DNA of 64,000 nucleotides, taken from Streptomyces sp. NBC_01232. Its GTDB lineage: Bacteria > Actinomycetota > Actinomycetes > Streptomycetales > Streptomycetaceae. Where the stretch lies: contig NZ_CP108518.1 of the NCBI RefSeq assembly GCF_035989885.1, forward strand, positions 2,236,501 through 2,300,500. The letters run 5' to 3'. Shown here one piece after another: positions 1-10,337 of the stretch. The first letter of the stretch is position 1. The number at the start of each line of letters is the position of its first letter. Both the position numbers and the translations under genes were made by a program. The notes below the pieces were generated by a model. It ran no database searches. It was not told the origin of the DNA and worked only from the letters and a program-made list of their open reading frames with translations.

Positions 1-329
1 TCGCCGCGGAGCTTGGCGAGCGCCTCGGCGAGGATCGCCTCGCCGTCGGCGTCCGAGCGCCGTTCCCTCACGTACGCCAGGTGCGTCTTGTAGGGCTCGG
101 TGCGCGGCGGCGCGGGCGGGTTGTCCCTGTCCTGGCCGGCAGGGAACCCGCAGCGCGGGCAGTCCCAGGTGTCCGGCACCTGCGCGTCGCTGGCGAAGCT
201 CGGCTGCGTCTCGTGCCCGTTCGAGCACCAGAAGGAGATGCGCAGGCGGGGCGCGGACTCGCCGCGCTCTGCCTCACCCATCGGCCCCGCTCCGACCCGG
301 CTACCACGGATCGCGTTGCCACTTGCCAC
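1..329 (-). CDS. rbpA: RNA polymerase-binding protein RbpA (3' end missing)
   Basis: RbpA is an actinobacterial RNA polymerase-binding protein that stabilises the principal sigma factor-core complex and promotes open complex formation. The 109 visible codons begin MASGNAIRGSRVGAGPMGEA and contain the zinc-type pair C-SNGH ... C-PRC followed by the conserved PYKTHLAYVRERRS segment. The gene runs off the left edge, so only the last dozen or so residues are missing compared with the usual ~124. I chose GTG at 329 because an AGGGAG Shine-Dalgarno sequence lies about 8 nt upstream. It is followed on the same strand, upstream, by secG. Identification is by strong sequence recognition. Confidence 0.95.
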   Translation of the reverse strand, partial: MASGNAIRGSRVGAGPMGEAERGESAPRLRISFWCSNGHETQPSFASDAQVPDTWDCPRCGFPAGQDRDNPPAPPRTEPYKTHLAYVRERRSDADGEAILAEALAKLRG

Positions 330-393
330 GGTCGTAACTCCCTGCGTGATGGTGCCGCGGAGTGTGAGTGGATATCCCGCCGCGGAGCGCCCA

Positions 394-422
394 AGTCTAC
401 GTAAGGCCCAACGCACGTCCAG
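394..422 (-). promoter_or_regulatory. candidate rbpA promoter
   Basis: On the minus strand CTGGAC (422-417) and TAGACT (399-394) are separated by 17 bp, a good fit to the housekeeping sigma HrdB pattern (TTGACN/TAGRRT). Transcription would start about 60 nt before the rbpA start codon. A GGAAT pentamer at 442-438 resembles a sigma-R -35 element, but no GTT is found at the right distance. Confidence 0.45.
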
Positions 423-511
423 TGAGCGGAGTTACTGATTCCACGCGATGAACGCCGGCCCTCATGATAGGCCGGGTGGTGCCGACCGGACTGCCGGAAT
501 GGCCAGAACGG

Positions 512-748
512 TCAGCTGCTCGTCTTCACCAGCAGGCCGAGCGCGACGATGCACGCGAACCACAGCAGACCCACGACCACGGTGATGCGGTCCAGGTTGC
601 GCTCCGCGACGGAGGAACCGCCGACCGACGACTGCATACCGCCGCCGAACATGTCGGAGAGGCCGCCGCCCTTGCCCTTGTGCATCAGCACGAGCAGCAT
701 CAGCAGGGCGCTGAAGACGATCAGGGCGATCGAGAACCCCATAATCAC
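512..748 (-). CDS. secG: preprotein translocase subunit SecG
   Basis: SecG is the small auxiliary subunit of the SecYEG protein-conducting channel in the cytoplasmic membrane. The 78-residue protein has the expected two membrane helices (about residues 4-21 and 54-74) joined by a Gly-rich cytoplasmic loop containing KGKGGGLSDMFGGGMQSS, the family signature. GTG at 748 is preferred over ATG at 742 because AGGA sits 7 nt before it. It lies downstream of tpiA on the same strand, separated by a strong hairpin. Confidence 0.95.
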   Translation of the reverse strand: MIMGFSIALIVFSALLMLLVLMHKGKGGGLSDMFGGGMQSSVGGSSVAERNLDRITVVVGLLWFACIVALGLLVKTSS

Positions 749-800
749 GGCTGATTCCTACTTTCTGGCTTTTCAGGCATTCCGGCTTTGCGAGATGTGC

Positions 801-840
801 GCGGGGGCCAGCGGCTGAAGGTTCAGCCCCTGGCCCCCGC
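801..840 (-). terminator. strong hairpin between tpiA and secG
   Basis: GCGGGGGCCAG (801-811) pairs perfectly with CTGGCCCCCGC (830-840), and the inner GGCTGAA/TTCAGCC continues the helix around a tiny loop. It follows the tpiA stop codon and precedes secG. No U-tract follows, as is usual in Streptomyces terminators. It should reduce read-through from the glycolytic genes into secG. Confidence 0.8.
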
Positions 841-871
841 AAGGGTACGACGGATCGGCCCTACCGCATAC

Positions 872-1648
872 TCACTGGTCGCGGAAGCGGACGATCTTGA
901 CGAACTCGTCCGCGTCCAGCGCCGCGCCGCCGATCAGCGCGCCGTCGACGTCGGGCTGGGCCATGATCGCCGCGATGTTCCCGGACTTCACGGAGCCGCC
1001 GTACTGGATGCGGACCTTGTCGGCCAGCTCCTGCGAGTACAGCTCGGCGAGACGGCCGCGGATCGCCCCGCAGACCTCCTGGGCGTCGTCGGGGGTGGCG
1101 ACCTCGCCGGTCCCGATGGCCCAGACGGGCTCGTAGGCGATCACGATGGACTCGGCCTGCTCGGCCGGGACGCCCGCCAGGCCGCCGTCGAGCTGGGTCA
1201 GCGTGTACGCGACCTGCTGGCCGGCCTTGCGGATGTCCAGGCCCTCGCCGACGCAGAGGATCGGGGTGATCCCGTGCTTGAAGGCGGCCTTGACCTTGGC
1301 GTTGCAGATCTCGTCGTTCTCACCGTGGTACTGGCGGCGCTCGCTGTGGCCGACGGCCACGTACGTGCACTTCAGCTTCGACAGCATGGGGCCGGAGATC
1401 TCACCGGTGTAGGCACCGGAGTCGTGCGCGGAGATGTCCTGGGCGCCGTACTTGATCTTCAGCTTGTCGCCGTCGACCAGGGTCTGGACGGAACGCAGGT
1501 CGACGAAGGGCGGCAGGACCGCGACCTCGACGGCGTCGTAGTCCTTGTCGGCCAGGGCGAAGGCGAGCTTCTGGACGTGGGCGATGGCCTCGAGGTGGTT
1601 GAGGTTCATCTTCCAGTTGCCCGCCATGAGCGGGGTGCGCGTGGTCAT
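872..1648 (-). CDS. tpiA: triosephosphate isomerase
   Basis: TpiA interconverts dihydroxyacetone phosphate and glyceraldehyde 3-phosphate in glycolysis and gluconeogenesis (cytoplasm, TIM barrel). The 258-residue protein is full length. The substrate-binding N11 and K13 are in AGNWKMN, the electrophile H101 in VGHSERR, and the catalytic base E173 in [11 protein letters not shown]. The phosphate-binding YGGSVK motif is near the C-terminus. It starts 6 bp after the pgk stop codon, so the two genes are surely co-transcribed and probably translationally coupled. Confidence 0.98.
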   Translation of the reverse strand: MTTRTPLMAGNWKMNLNHLEAIAHVQKLAFALADKDYDAVEVAVLPPFVDLRSVQTLVDGDKLKIKYGAQDISAHDSGAYTGEISGPMLSKLKCTYVAVGHSERRQYHGENDEICNAKVKAAFKHGITPILCVGEGLDIRKAGQQVAYTLTQLDGGLAGVPAEQAESIVIAYEPVWAIGTGEVATPDDAQEVCGAIRGRLAELYSQELADKVRIQYGGSVKSGNIAAIMAQPDVDGALIGGAALDADEFVKIVRFRDQ

Positions 1649-1654
1649 ACGGGT

Positions 1655-2869
1655 TCAGCCCTCCAGGGCGGCGAGGCCGGGGAGCGTCTTGCCCTCGAGG
1701 TATTCGAGGGAGGCGCCGCCACCGGTCGAGATGTGGCCGAAAGCATTCTCGTCGAAGCCCAGGATGCGGACCGCGGCGGCACTGTCGCCACCGCCGACGA
1801 CGGTGAAGGCACTGCTGTCGAGCAGGGCCTGGGCGACGGCCGTGGTGCCCCCGGCGTAGTCCGGGTGCTCGAAGACGCCCACGGGACCGTTCCAGAAGAC
1901 GGTCTTCGCGTCGGCGATCTTCGACGCGTACAGCTCACGCGTCTTCGGGCCGATGTCCAGGCCCTCCTTGTCGGCGGGGATCTTGTCCGCGTCGACGACC
2001 GTGAAGTCGGCCGGGGTCTTGCCCTTGAGGTCCGGGAACTCCGCGGAGACCAGCACGTCGACCGGGAGGACCAGCTCGACCCCGGTGTCCTCGGCGCGCT
2101 GCATGTACTCCTTGACGACCTCCACCTGGTCCTTCTGGAGCAGGGAGATGCCGACCTCGTAGCCCTTGGCGTAGAGGAAGGTGTACGCCATGCCGCCGCC
2201 GATGAGGATGCGGTCGGCCTTGCCGAGCAGCTCGTCGATGACGGCGAGCTTGTCGGAGACCTTGGCGCCGCCGAGGACCACCACGTACGGGCGCTCGACC
2301 TCGGCGGTCAGCTTCTTCAGGACGCCGACCTCGGTGGCGATGAGGTATCCGGCCGCGTGCGGGAGGCGGGCGGGCAGGTCGAAGACCGAGGCGTGCTTGC
2401 GGTGCACCGCGCCGAAGCCGTCGCCGACGTAGATGTCGGCGAGCTCGGCGAGCTGGTCCGCGAAGGCGCCGCGCTCGGCGTCGTCCTTGGAGGTCTCGCC
2501 GGCGTTGAAGCGCAGGTTCTCGATGACGGCCACCCGGCCGTCGGTGAGGGCCGCGACGGTCTCCTTGGCGGAGGCGCCGACGGTGTCGGTGGCGAACGCG
2601 ACGTCCGCGCCGAGGAGTTCACCGAGGCGCGCGGCGGCCGGGGCGAGCGAGAACGCCGGCTCCGTGCCGGTGCCCTTCGGGCGGCCGAGGTGCGATGCCA
2701 CGATGACGCGGGCGCCGGCTTCGGCGAGCTTCGCGATCGTGGGCTGGACGGCGCGGATGCGGCCGTCGTCGGTGATGTTGCCCTCGGCCAGCGGAACGTT
2801 CAGGTCCGCGCGGACGAAGACCCGCTTGCCCTTGACGCCCTCGGCGAGCAGTTCATCGATCGTCTTCAT
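1655..2869 (-). CDS. pgk: phosphoglycerate kinase
   Basis: Pgk transfers the acyl phosphate of 1,3-bisphosphoglycerate to ADP, the first ATP-yielding step of glycolysis. The 404-residue protein is of normal length. It begins MKTIDELLAEGVKGKRVFVR with the substrate-binding RADLNVPL segment (20-27), and the C-terminal nucleotide-binding lobe contains GPVGVFE and GGGDSAAA. It sits between gap (upstream) and tpiA (downstream, 6 bp away), the standard actinobacterial gap-pgk-tpiA order. Confidence 0.98.
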   Translation of the reverse strand: MKTIDELLAEGVKGKRVFVRADLNVPLAEGNITDDGRIRAVQPTIAKLAEAGARVIVASHLGRPKGTGTEPAFSLAPAAARLGELLGADVAFATDTVGASAKETVAALTDGRVAVIENLRFNAGETSKDDAERGAFADQLAELADIYVGDGFGAVHRKHASVFDLPARLPHAAGYLIATEVGVLKKLTAEVERPYVVVLGGAKVSDKLAVIDELLGKADRILIGGGMAYTFLYAKGYEVGISLLQKDQVEVVKEYMQRAEDTGVELVLPVDVLVSAEFPDLKGKTPADFTVVDADKIPADKEGLDIGPKTRELYASKIADAKTVFWNGPVGVFEHPDYAGGTTAVAQALLDSSAFTVVGGGDSAAAVRILGFDENAFGHISTGGGASLEYLEGKTLPGLAALEG

Positions 2870-2928
2870 GTGTTTCTACTCCTTTAGCCTTCACTCGAAG
2901 GGCGAGGAAGGAAATAACGAGGCAAGCA

Positions 2929-2970
2929 ACAGGGCCCGTGCGGCGCTTCGTTGCGCTGCTCGGACCCTGT
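2929..2970 (-). terminator. imperfect hairpin between gap and pgk
   Basis: ACAGGG at 2929-2934 pairs with CCCTGT at 2965-2970, and the interrupted inner helix contains CCG/CGG and GCGC/GCGC around a short TTCGTT-type loop. It lies 30 bp beyond the gap stop codon and before pgk. It may attenuate read-through or mark an mRNA 3' end, giving gap and pgk-tpiA different transcript levels. Confidence 0.55.
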
Positions 2971-3000
2971 GCTCACATCGTGGTGCCTTGCCCTACGTTC

Positions 3001-4074
<1,074 letters not shown>

Positions 4075-4153
4075 TTACGACCCTACCTCTCCGTGAGCTT
4101 TTGGGTGACATCGGTCGGGGCCTGACACTCCCCCTACTTCGCGGGGGTACTCC

Positions 4154-4228
4154 CACGAGGTCCCGTTCCGGACGCTGTGGAACGGGACCTCGTGACCTCG
4201 GTTCCCGTCACTCAGGGTGAGTGACGGG
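4154..4228 (-). terminator. tandem terminator hairpins after the carboxypeptidase gene
   Basis: Two perfect hairpins stand in series downstream of the carboxypeptidase stop codon. The first met by polymerase is CCCGTCACTC/GAGTGACGGG (4204-4213 with 4219-4228, 5-nt loop). The second is a 16-bp perfect stem (4154-4169 with 4179-4194) around a 9-nt loop. Together they should insulate the gap promoter region from the large peptidase gene. Confidence 0.9.
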
Positions 4229-4239
4229 AGGGGCTCCGA

Positions 4240-7200
4240 TCAGTGGCGCAGCGCGCGAAGTGCCTTACCGACGAGTACGGCACGGTCCGCCGCCGTGGGC
4301 ATGTGTTCCAGACCGAAGCCCAGCAGCACGGTGTTACGCGTAGTGACCGCGGCGTAGGACTTGAACAGTTCGCCGGACCGGGCCCAGTCACCTGCCACTT
4401 CGGGACTTCCCGCAGGTGCGGCCTGTGCCGTCCAGGCACCGAGGGACGTCTCGAATCCCTCGGCCGGCTGGTCGGCGCCCTTGACGGAGAGGCGCGCCTC
4501 GTCCGCGAAGACTCCGCGGCCGCCCGAGCCCGGGTCGGTGATGTAGGCGAGCGAGAGCTCAACGCTCCTGCCCGCGTACGCGCTCAGGTCGAAGGAGACC
4601 TGCTTCCAGCCGCCGGAGGATCCGGTGAAGGTGTTCCACTTGCCGCTGGTGCCCTGCGGGGTGCAGCCCCCGGCGTCGAGGGTGAGGTACCGGCGCAGGA
4701 AGGGATGGCCGTTCATGAAGAATCCGGCCTCGCACTCCTCCGGGACGGTGGAGCTGGTCAGGCCGCCCGTGTCCGGCAGCGTGGTCCAGTCGTCGCCGCC
4801 GGCGGTACGGGCCTCCAGGGCGGCGTGGTCGTAGCCCTCCTCGGTGTTCCAGCTGAGCGCCAGCTTCAGCTGCGGCTGGTCGGCCGCAGTGACCCCGGTG
4901 AGGTCGATCGTACGGACGAGGCGCTTCCAGTCGTCGTCGGTGTGCAGGGCCGAGGCCATGCCCGTGCCGGCGTACGGGGCGTACGGGTTCACGACCCCGG
5001 TGAAGGCGCCCGCCTGGGCGCTCTTGAACTGCGGGAACTGCGCGGGCGCCAGGGTCTCGGAGGTCACGATGTACGCGCCGGGGGCGTTCAGCGGATTGCC
5101 CGCGGCGTCCCCGACGGCGCCCCGCGTCCCGCCCAGGGCGCCGGCGCCGGCGAAGCCGGTGGCTCCGGCGGTGCTCGTACGGCCGTAGGCGCCGAGCCAG
5201 TACTGGCTGAAGTCGTTGGTCACGGCGCGGCCGACCTGGGCGTTGCCGCCCGCCAGCTCACCGGCCTCGATCAGCCTGCCGCCCTCGTTCAGGAAGTCGC
5301 GCACCGCCAACTGGGTTTCGCCGCCGGGGGTCTTGGCCCCGGTGTAGTGGACGGCCGTACGGAAGTGGGACAGGACCCCGAGGTGGTGCGGGGCGCCCTG
5401 GACGGCGACGTCCCAGACCGCCGCGGACCTGCCGCCCGCCCGCAGGGCGTCGACGTAGGTCTGGGCGTGCTGGGCCTTGGCCCCCTCCTCCGCGATCACC
5501 AGGACGTCCGCGCGCGGCCGCTCGGCCACCGTGTACGTGAAGTGCTCGCTGGAGACCTGCTTGCCGGAGCGGTCGCGGCCGGTGAACCAGACCTCGACCT
5601 TGTCGCCGGGCTTCGCGCCGTCGACCTCGGCGCGGTACTCGTCGAACCAGTTGTTGTCGTCGCCGCCGTACACCTCGCCGCCCTTCCAGGCCTTGAGGTC
5701 CTCGTCGTGCGTGCGGCCGCCGTTGATGCGGTAGTTGAGTTCCTTGTCCTTCAGCGCCTTGCGCGCCGTGACCGAGACCTTCTGGTCCTCGCCGCGGGCG
5801 ACGTAGGAGGTGGCGAAGGCGTCCACGGTGAAGTCGGCGGCGCTCAGGCCCAGCGAGGACTTCGGACGGTCCGGGGTCGCGGCGCTCTCGCCGACCGAGA
5901 GGGCGAAGGGGATGTTCTTGGCGAACTCCGCCTGGATGAGCTTCTCGTCGTCCGGGAAGTTGAAGCCGGAGGCGCAGTCCTCGGGCTTCCACGGGTCGTT
6001 CGGGTCGCTCGCCGAGGCGGTCTGGCAGGTGGTCATCTCCGGCGTGAACATCATGATGCCGTTGACGTTGGAGGCGTGGCCGTCGGCCTCGCCGTTGGTG
6101 GTGTAGAGCTCGGAGGACACCTGCGGGTAGTAGCCCGGCACGGCGGGGTTCTCCGGGGTTCCGGCGAGCGCCTTGTAGGCGACGTCGTCCGGGGTGGGGG
6201 TGGCCACCTGCCAGCCCACGCCGTAGAGGATCAGCTCGGCCGCGGAGTGGTAGTTGATCGCGTAGTCGAAGCCGATGCGCTTCTCGAAGCGGTCGAGGGC
6301 TGCGGTCTCGGGCTCGGAGGAGGCGCTCGGGCCGCGGTAGGTCTCGCTCCCCTGGTTCGGCGAGGAACCCTCTTTGTCGTAGCCCCACTTGTAGGCGAAG
6401 TTCCGGTTGAGGTCGACCCCGTCGCCGGGGCCGGTCTTCCCGTCGCCGTCGTTGTCGCGCAGGTTCTTGCGCCACAGCCGCTCGCCGTCGGCCGCGTGCG
6501 TGTAGTCGTACCCGTCCGGGTTCGCCGAGAGCAGGAACCACAGCTCGCTGGAGTCCACCAGCTTGGTGATCCGCTGGTCCTTGCCGTAGTTGTCGATCGT
6601 GTGGTGCATCAGCCGCCGGGTCATCTCGGGGGTGATCCACTCACGGGCGTGCTGGTTGGACATGTAGAGGACGGACGGCTTGTCCCCGTCCCTGGTCTTC
6701 CTGGCGTTCTTGCTGACCTTCAGGGCGAGGATGTCCTTGCCCTGGACGGTCTTGCCGATGGAGACGACCTTGGTGAGCCCCGGGTTCTCCTGCGCGGTCC
6801 GCAGGATCTCCTCCTGGAGACCGCCCTTGCCGCTGTACGGGCGGAACACCCCGTCGCCGGCCGCCTTGGCCCGGGCCAGGCCCTGGGCGGGAACCTTGCG
6901 CTCGGCGAGCTTGACGCCCTGGGCGGCGAGTTCTCCGGCCTGGGCGCCGCTGAGGAACAGCTCGACCCGGGCCGTCCCGGTCTCCGGGGCCCGGTGCGTG
7001 AGCTCGTGCGCGTCCTGCCCCGCGGCGAGGACGAGCGGGACCTGTTCCCGGGTGATGTCGGCGTCGTAGACCCGTACCTCGTCGGCGCCGGATGCGGCGC
7101 CGGGTCCCGGCTGGGCCTGCGCCGCGGCGGGTAGCACGGCGAGTGTGGTTCCGAAGACGAGTGCGCTTGCGGCGAGGATCGATCTCGCGCGGTGACTCAT
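4240..7200 (-). CDS. secreted M14-family zinc carboxypeptidase, multidomain
   Basis: This is a predicted extracellular metallocarboxypeptidase of 986 residues. It has a signal peptide (MSHRARSILAASALVFGTTL...AQA, cleavage near residue 30), a propeptide-like region, then an M14 domain. Zinc ligands are H184 and E187 (in SNQHAREWITPE) and H318 (INYHSAAE), and the catalytic glutamate is E388 (MFTPEM). R266 in DLNRNF binds substrate carboxylate. After the M14 domain come a Rossmann-like segment with LVIAEEGAKAQHAQ and a C-terminal beta-rich adhesive domain, typical of long Streptomyces M14 peptidases. The ATG at 7200 follows GGGGGG and removes 17 implausible N-terminal residues from the longer open frame. 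A perfect TTGACA is at 7273-7268, but the matching -10 is unclear. Confidence 0.9.
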   Translation of the reverse strand: MSHRARSILAASALVFGTTLAVLPAAAQAQPGPGAASGADEVRVYDADITREQVPLVLAAGQDAHELTHRAPETGTARVELFLSGAQAGELAAQGVKLAERKVPAQGLARAKAAGDGVFRPYSGKGGLQEEILRTAQENPGLTKVVSIGKTVQGKDILALKVSKNARKTRDGDKPSVLYMSNQHAREWITPEMTRRLMHHTIDNYGKDQRITKLVDSSELWFLLSANPDGYDYTHAADGERLWRKNLRDNDGDGKTGPGDGVDLNRNFAYKWGYDKEGSSPNQGSETYRGPSASSEPETAALDRFEKRIGFDYAINYHSAAELILYGVGWQVATPTPDDVAYKALAGTPENPAVPGYYPQVSSELYTTNGEADGHASNVNGIMMFTPEMTTCQTASASDPNDPWKPEDCASGFNFPDDEKLIQAEFAKNIPFALSVGESAATPDRPKSSLGLSAADFTVDAFATSYVARGEDQKVSVTARKALKDKELNYRINGGRTHDEDLKAWKGGEVYGGDDNNWFDEYRAEVDGAKPGDKVEVWFTGRDRSGKQVSSEHFTYTVAERPRADVLVIAEEGAKAQHAQTYVDALRAGGRSAAVWDVAVQGAPHHLGVLSHFRTAVHYTGAKTPGGETQLAVRDFLNEGGRLIEAGELAGGNAQVGRAVTNDFSQYWLGAYGRTSTAGATGFAGAGALGGTRGAVGDAAGNPLNAPGAYIVTSETLAPAQFPQFKSAQAGAFTGVVNPYAPYAGTGMASALHTDDDWKRLVRTIDLTGVTAADQPQLKLALSWNTEEGYDHAALEARTAGGDDWTTLPDTGGLTSSTVPEECEAGFFMNGHPFLRRYLTLDAGGCTPQGTSGKWNTFTGSSGGWKQVSFDLSAYAGRSVELSLAYITDPGSGGRGVFADEARLSVKGADQPAEGFETSLGAWTAQAAPAGSPEVAGDWARSGELFKSYAAVTTRNTVLLGFGLEHMPTAADRAVLVGKALRALRH

Positions 7201-7287
7201 GTGCCCCCCTGGGCGTCGTCTGCCACGAAAGCGTTCGGACGCCAGACTCAAGACCGGCCCATGCTCATGTCAATGGGGCGTGCGGCA

Positions 7288-7321
7288 AAGGGGCCCGCAC
7301 GAGTGATCGCGCGGGCCCCTT
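7288..7321 (-). terminator. whiA terminator hairpin
   Basis: AAGGGGCCCGC (7288-7298) and GCGGGCCCCTT (7311-7321) form a perfect 11-bp stem around a 12-nt loop, 20 bp beyond the whiA stop codon. It marks the end of the uvrC-rapZ-yvcK-whiA transcript. Confidence 0.85.
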
Positions 7322-7342
7322 CGGCCGAATCGACGCCCGTGC

Positions 7343-8338
7343 CTAGCCGGCCATGTTGTCGGCCAGCTCCTCGCTGAGGTCGAGGTTCGACTCGGTACCC
7401 GGAATGCCGAGGTCCTGGGCCCGCTTGTCGGCCATCGCCAGCAGGCGGCGGATCCGGCCGGCGACCGCGTCCTTGGTCAGCGGCGGGTCGGCGAGCGCGC
7501 CCAGCTCCTCCAGGGAGGCCTGCTTGTGCTCCATGCGCAGGCGGCCGGCCGCGGCCAGGTGCTCCGGGACCTCCTCGCCGAGGATCTCCAGCGCACGCTG
7601 CACGCGGGCTCCGGCGGCCACCGCGGCGCGCGCCGAGCGGCGCAGGTTGGCGTCGTCGAAGTTGGCCAGCCGGTTGGCGGTGGCGCGCACCTCGCGCCGC
7701 ATCCGCCGCTCCTCCCAGGCCAGCACCGACTCGTGCGCGCCGAGCCTGGTCAGCAGGGCGCCGATGGCGTCGCCGTCGCGGACCACGACCCGGTCCACTC
7801 CGCGCACCTCGCGCGCCTTGGCGGCGATGGACAGCCTGCGGGCGGCGCCCACCAGGGCCAGGGCGGCCTCCGGGCCGGGGCAGGTGACCTCCAGGGAGGA
7901 AGACCGGCCCGGCTCGGTGAGCGAGCCGTGGGCCAGGAAGGCGCCGCGCCAGGCCGCCTCCGCGTCACAGGTGGCCCCGGAGACCACCTGCGGGGGAAGA
8001 CCCCGGATGGGGCGCCCGCGGCCGTCCACGAGGCCCGTCTGGCGCGCCAGCTGGTCACCGCCGGCCACGACGCGGACCACGTAGCGGCTGCCGCGGCGCA
8101 GTCCGCCGGGTGCCATCACGACCAGGTCCGAGGAATGGCCGAAGATCTCCAGGATGTCCTTGCGCAGCCGTCTGGCCGCGATCCCGGTGTCCAGTTCCGC
8201 CTCGATGACGATGCGCCCGCTGACCAGGTGCAGCCCGCCCGCAAACCGAAGGATCGCCGAGACCTCCGCCTTCCTGCAGCAGGTCCGGGTGACGGGCAGG
8301 CGGGAGATCTCATCCTTCACCGCAGGCGTCATCGCCAT
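7343..8338 (-). CDS. whiA: sporulation transcription factor WhiA
   Basis: WhiA is a DNA-binding protein with a LAGLIDADG-homing-endonuclease-like N-terminal domain and a C-terminal helix-turn-helix. In Streptomyces it acts with WhiB to switch aerial hyphae from growth to sporulation septation; in other Gram-positives it influences division. The 331-residue protein starts [20 protein letters not shown] and ends with the DNA-binding segment [20 protein letters not shown]. The start (ATG 8338, alternative 8332) overlaps the yvcK stop codon by 10 bp, which implies coupled translation at the end of a four-gene operon beginning with uvrC. Confidence 0.97.
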   Translation of the reverse strand: MAMTPAVKDEISRLPVTRTCCRKAEVSAILRFAGGLHLVSGRIVIEAELDTGIAARRLRKDILEIFGHSSDLVVMAPGGLRRGSRYVVRVVAGGDQLARQTGLVDGRGRPIRGLPPQVVSGATCDAEAAWRGAFLAHGSLTEPGRSSSLEVTCPGPEAALALVGAARRLSIAAKAREVRGVDRVVVRDGDAIGALLTRLGAHESVLAWEERRMRREVRATANRLANFDDANLRRSARAAVAAGARVQRALEILGEEVPEHLAAAGRLRMEHKQASLEELGALADPPLTKDAVAGRIRRLLAMADKRAQDLGIPGTESNLDLSEELADNMAG

Positions 8339-9393
8339 GGGCCGATCCTTCCATGCATCCGAAAAATACGGTCGTACGCGGCGGCCAGCAGCTCCGGGTC
8401 GTGTTTCGGAGAGCCGTCCTGTCTGGCCACGGGCGCCAGCTCGACCGCGGCACCGAACCGTTTCGCGGCATCGGCGAGGGACTCGCGGTCGGGCACGGCG
8501 GCCTGATCGGCCAGCACCACGTCCAGGGCGAGTTTAGGGGCGTGTCGGGCCAAAACCTCCAAATGACGCTGCGGAGAGAAGCCCTCTGTTTCACCGGGCT
8601 GCGGTGCGAGGTTCAGCGAGAGCACTCGCCGGGCCTTCGTCTCCATCAGCGCGTCGAGCAGTTCCGGCACCAGCAGGTGCGGAATGACCGACGAGAACCA
8701 GGACCCCGGACCGAGCACCACCCAGTCGGCGTCCAGCACCGCGGCGACCGCTTCCGGTACGGCCGGCGGGTCGCTCGGCACCACCTGTACGGAGAGCACC
8801 TCGCCCGGGGTCAGTGCCACCGTGGCCTGCCCGCGGACGGTGTCCACGTCCTCGGGGCGGGCCGGGTGGTGCCCCCTGACCAGGGCCTGCAGCTCCAGCG
8901 GGACGGCCGACATCGGCAGCACCCGGCCCTGGGCGCCGAGCAGCTTGCCGACCAGGTCGAGGGCCTGTACGGGATCGCCGAGCTGTTCCCACAGGGCGAC
9001 GATCAGCAGGTTCCCGACCGCGTGGCCGTGCAGGTCGCCCTCGGACTGGAAGCGGTGCTGGATCACCCGGGCCCAGGTCTGGCCCCAGTCGTCGTCCCCG
9101 CACAGTGCGGCCAGCGCCTTGCGCAGGTCGCCGGGCGGGAGCACGCCGAGCTCCTCGCGGAGCCGGCCGCTGGATCCGCCGTCGTCGGCGACGGTGACGA
9201 CGGCGGTGAGGTCGCCCGTGATGCGGCGCAGGGCTGCGAGGGAGGCCGACAGGCCCTGGCCGCCGCCGAGCGCCACCACCTTGGGCGTGGCGCCGCGCCG
9301 GCGGCCGGAACGGCCGGAGCGGCCCACGCCGTCCTCGCCCCGTCCTGGGGTGAGGCGGCGCAGGCGGCTCAGCCGCGGGGTCCGTGCGGTCAC
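8329..9393 (-). CDS. yvcK: YvcK/CofD-like protein (gluconeogenesis factor family)
   Basis: YvcK proteins resemble the CofD 2-phospho-L-lactate transferase. They bind UDP-sugars in Bacilli and mycobacteria and influence carbon use and cell-wall synthesis rather than F420 synthesis. The 354-residue protein carries the nucleotide-binding [15 protein letters not shown] segment (about residue 40), the adjacent [16 protein letters not shown], and [18 protein letters not shown] downstream. The GTG start at 9393 overlaps the rapZ TGA in the sequence GTGA. A longer upstream frame exists but only shadows rapZ. It is always found between rapZ and whiA in actinobacteria. Confidence 0.93.
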   Translation of the reverse strand: MTARTPRLSRLRRLTPGRGEDGVGRSGRSGRRRGATPKVVALGGGQGLSASLAALRRITGDLTAVVTVADDGGSSGRLREELGVLPPGDLRKALAALCGDDDWGQTWARVIQHRFQSEGDLHGHAVGNLLIVALWEQLGDPVQALDLVGKLLGAQGRVLPMSAVPLELQALVRGHHPARPEDVDTVRGQATVALTPGEVLSVQVVPSDPPAVPEAVAAVLDADWVVLGPGSWFSSVIPHLLVPELLDALMETKARRVLSLNLAPQPGETEGFSPQRHLEVLARHAPKLALDVVLADQAAVPDRESLADAAKRFGAAVELAPVARQDGSPKHDPELLAAAYDRIFRMHGRIGPWR

Positions 9394-10337
9394 TCGCGCC
9401 CCATGTCCCGGTGGACTACGACGGTCTCGACTCCCTCGGAGGCGAGGCGTGCGGCGAGCTTCTCGGACATGGCCACGCTGCGGTGCTTGCCGCCCGTGCA
9501 GCCGACCGCGATGGTCACGTACCGCTTGCCCTCGCGGCGGTAGCCGGTGGCGATGAGCTGGAGGAGCTCGGTGTAGCGGTCGAGGAACTCCTTGGCGCCG
9601 GGCTGGCTGAAGACGTACCCCGACACCTCCTCGTTGAGCCCGGTGAAGGGGCGCAGCTCGGGGACCCAGTGCGGGTTCGGGATGAAGCGGCAGTCGACGA
9701 CGAGGTCGGCGTCGACGGGGAGGCCGTACTTGTAGCCGAAGGACATGACGGTGGCCCGCAGCTCGGGCTCCTCGTCCCCGGCGAACTGGGCGTCCATCTT
9801 CGCGCGCAGCTCGTGCACGTTCAGGCTGGAGGTGTCGATCACCAGGTCGGCGTCGCCGCGCAGCTCGCGCAGCAGGTCGCGCTCGGCGGCAATGCCGTCG
9901 GTGATGCGCCCGTCGCCCTGCAGCGGGTGCGGGCGGCGGACCGACTCGAAGCGGCGGACCAGCGCGTCGTCGGAGGACTCCAGGAAGACGATGCGGCGGG
10001 TGACGCCCTTGCTGTCCAGGTCGGCGAGGGACTCGCGCAGGGCGTCGAAGAACTGACGGCCGCGGACGTCGACGACGACGGCGATGCGCGCCACGTTGCC
10101 CTGGGAGCGGGCGCCGAGCTCGACCATGGTCGGGATCAGGGCCGGCGGGAGGTTGTCCACCACGAACCAGCCGAGGTCCTCCAGACACTTGGCCGCCGTA
10201 CTGCGGCCGGCCCCGGACATGCCGGAGATGATCACCAGCTCGGGGATGGCCGCCTCGGCGGTCTCGCCGGGCTCCGCTGTCGTGCCGGTACTCACCTGTG
10301 CTCCGTCTCGGTCGTGCGTGGTCTCGTGCTCGGTCAT
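9390..10337 (-). CDS. rapZ: RNase adapter / nucleotide-binding protein RapZ
   Basis: RapZ (YvcJ) family proteins bind nucleotides and, in E. coli, bind small RNAs and UDP-GlcNAc-linked metabolites to target RNase E; the actinobacterial role is less clear. The 315-residue protein has a Walker [10 protein letters not shown] at residues 39-47, the [11 protein letters not shown] segment, and the C-terminal [10 protein letters not shown] (about residue 283) that forms the metabolite/RNA-binding pocket. A ~30-residue Thr/Glu-rich N-terminal extension precedes the P-loop. ATG at 10337 overlaps the uvrC stop codon (ATGA). Confidence 0.95.
   Translation of the reverse strand: MTEHETTHDRDGAQVSTGTTAEPGETAEAAIPELVIISGMSGAGRSTAAKCLEDLGWFVVDNLPPALIPTMVELGARSQGNVARIAVVVDVRGRQFFDALRESLADLDSKGVTRRIVFLESSDDALVRRFESVRRPHPLQGDGRITDGIAAERDLLRELRGDADLVIDTSSLNVHELRAKMDAQFAGDEEPELRATVMSFGYKYGLPVDADLVVDCRFIPNPHWVPELRPFTGLNEEVSGYVFSQPGAKEFLDRYTELLQLIATGYRREGKRYVTIAVGCTGGKHRSVAMSEKLAARLASEGVETVVVHRDMGRE

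Noticed and set aside
380..445. Sigma-R promoter of rbpA
   Set aside because: A GGAAT pentamer is present, but the required GTT about 18 bp away is not.
788..2887. Very long open frames antisense to tpiA-pgk, the carboxypeptidase, uvrA, uvrB, rpsA, SNF2 and polA
   Set aside because: High-GC coding DNA leaves the opposite strand open. Their products are Val/Gly/Asp/Arg-rich low-complexity, without ribosome-binding sites or domains, while the sense frames encode clear families.
4154..4194. Long perfect palindrome considered as an attachment site or operator
   Set aside because: Its place directly after a gene end, in tandem with a second hairpin, and its hairpin geometry fit a terminator better.
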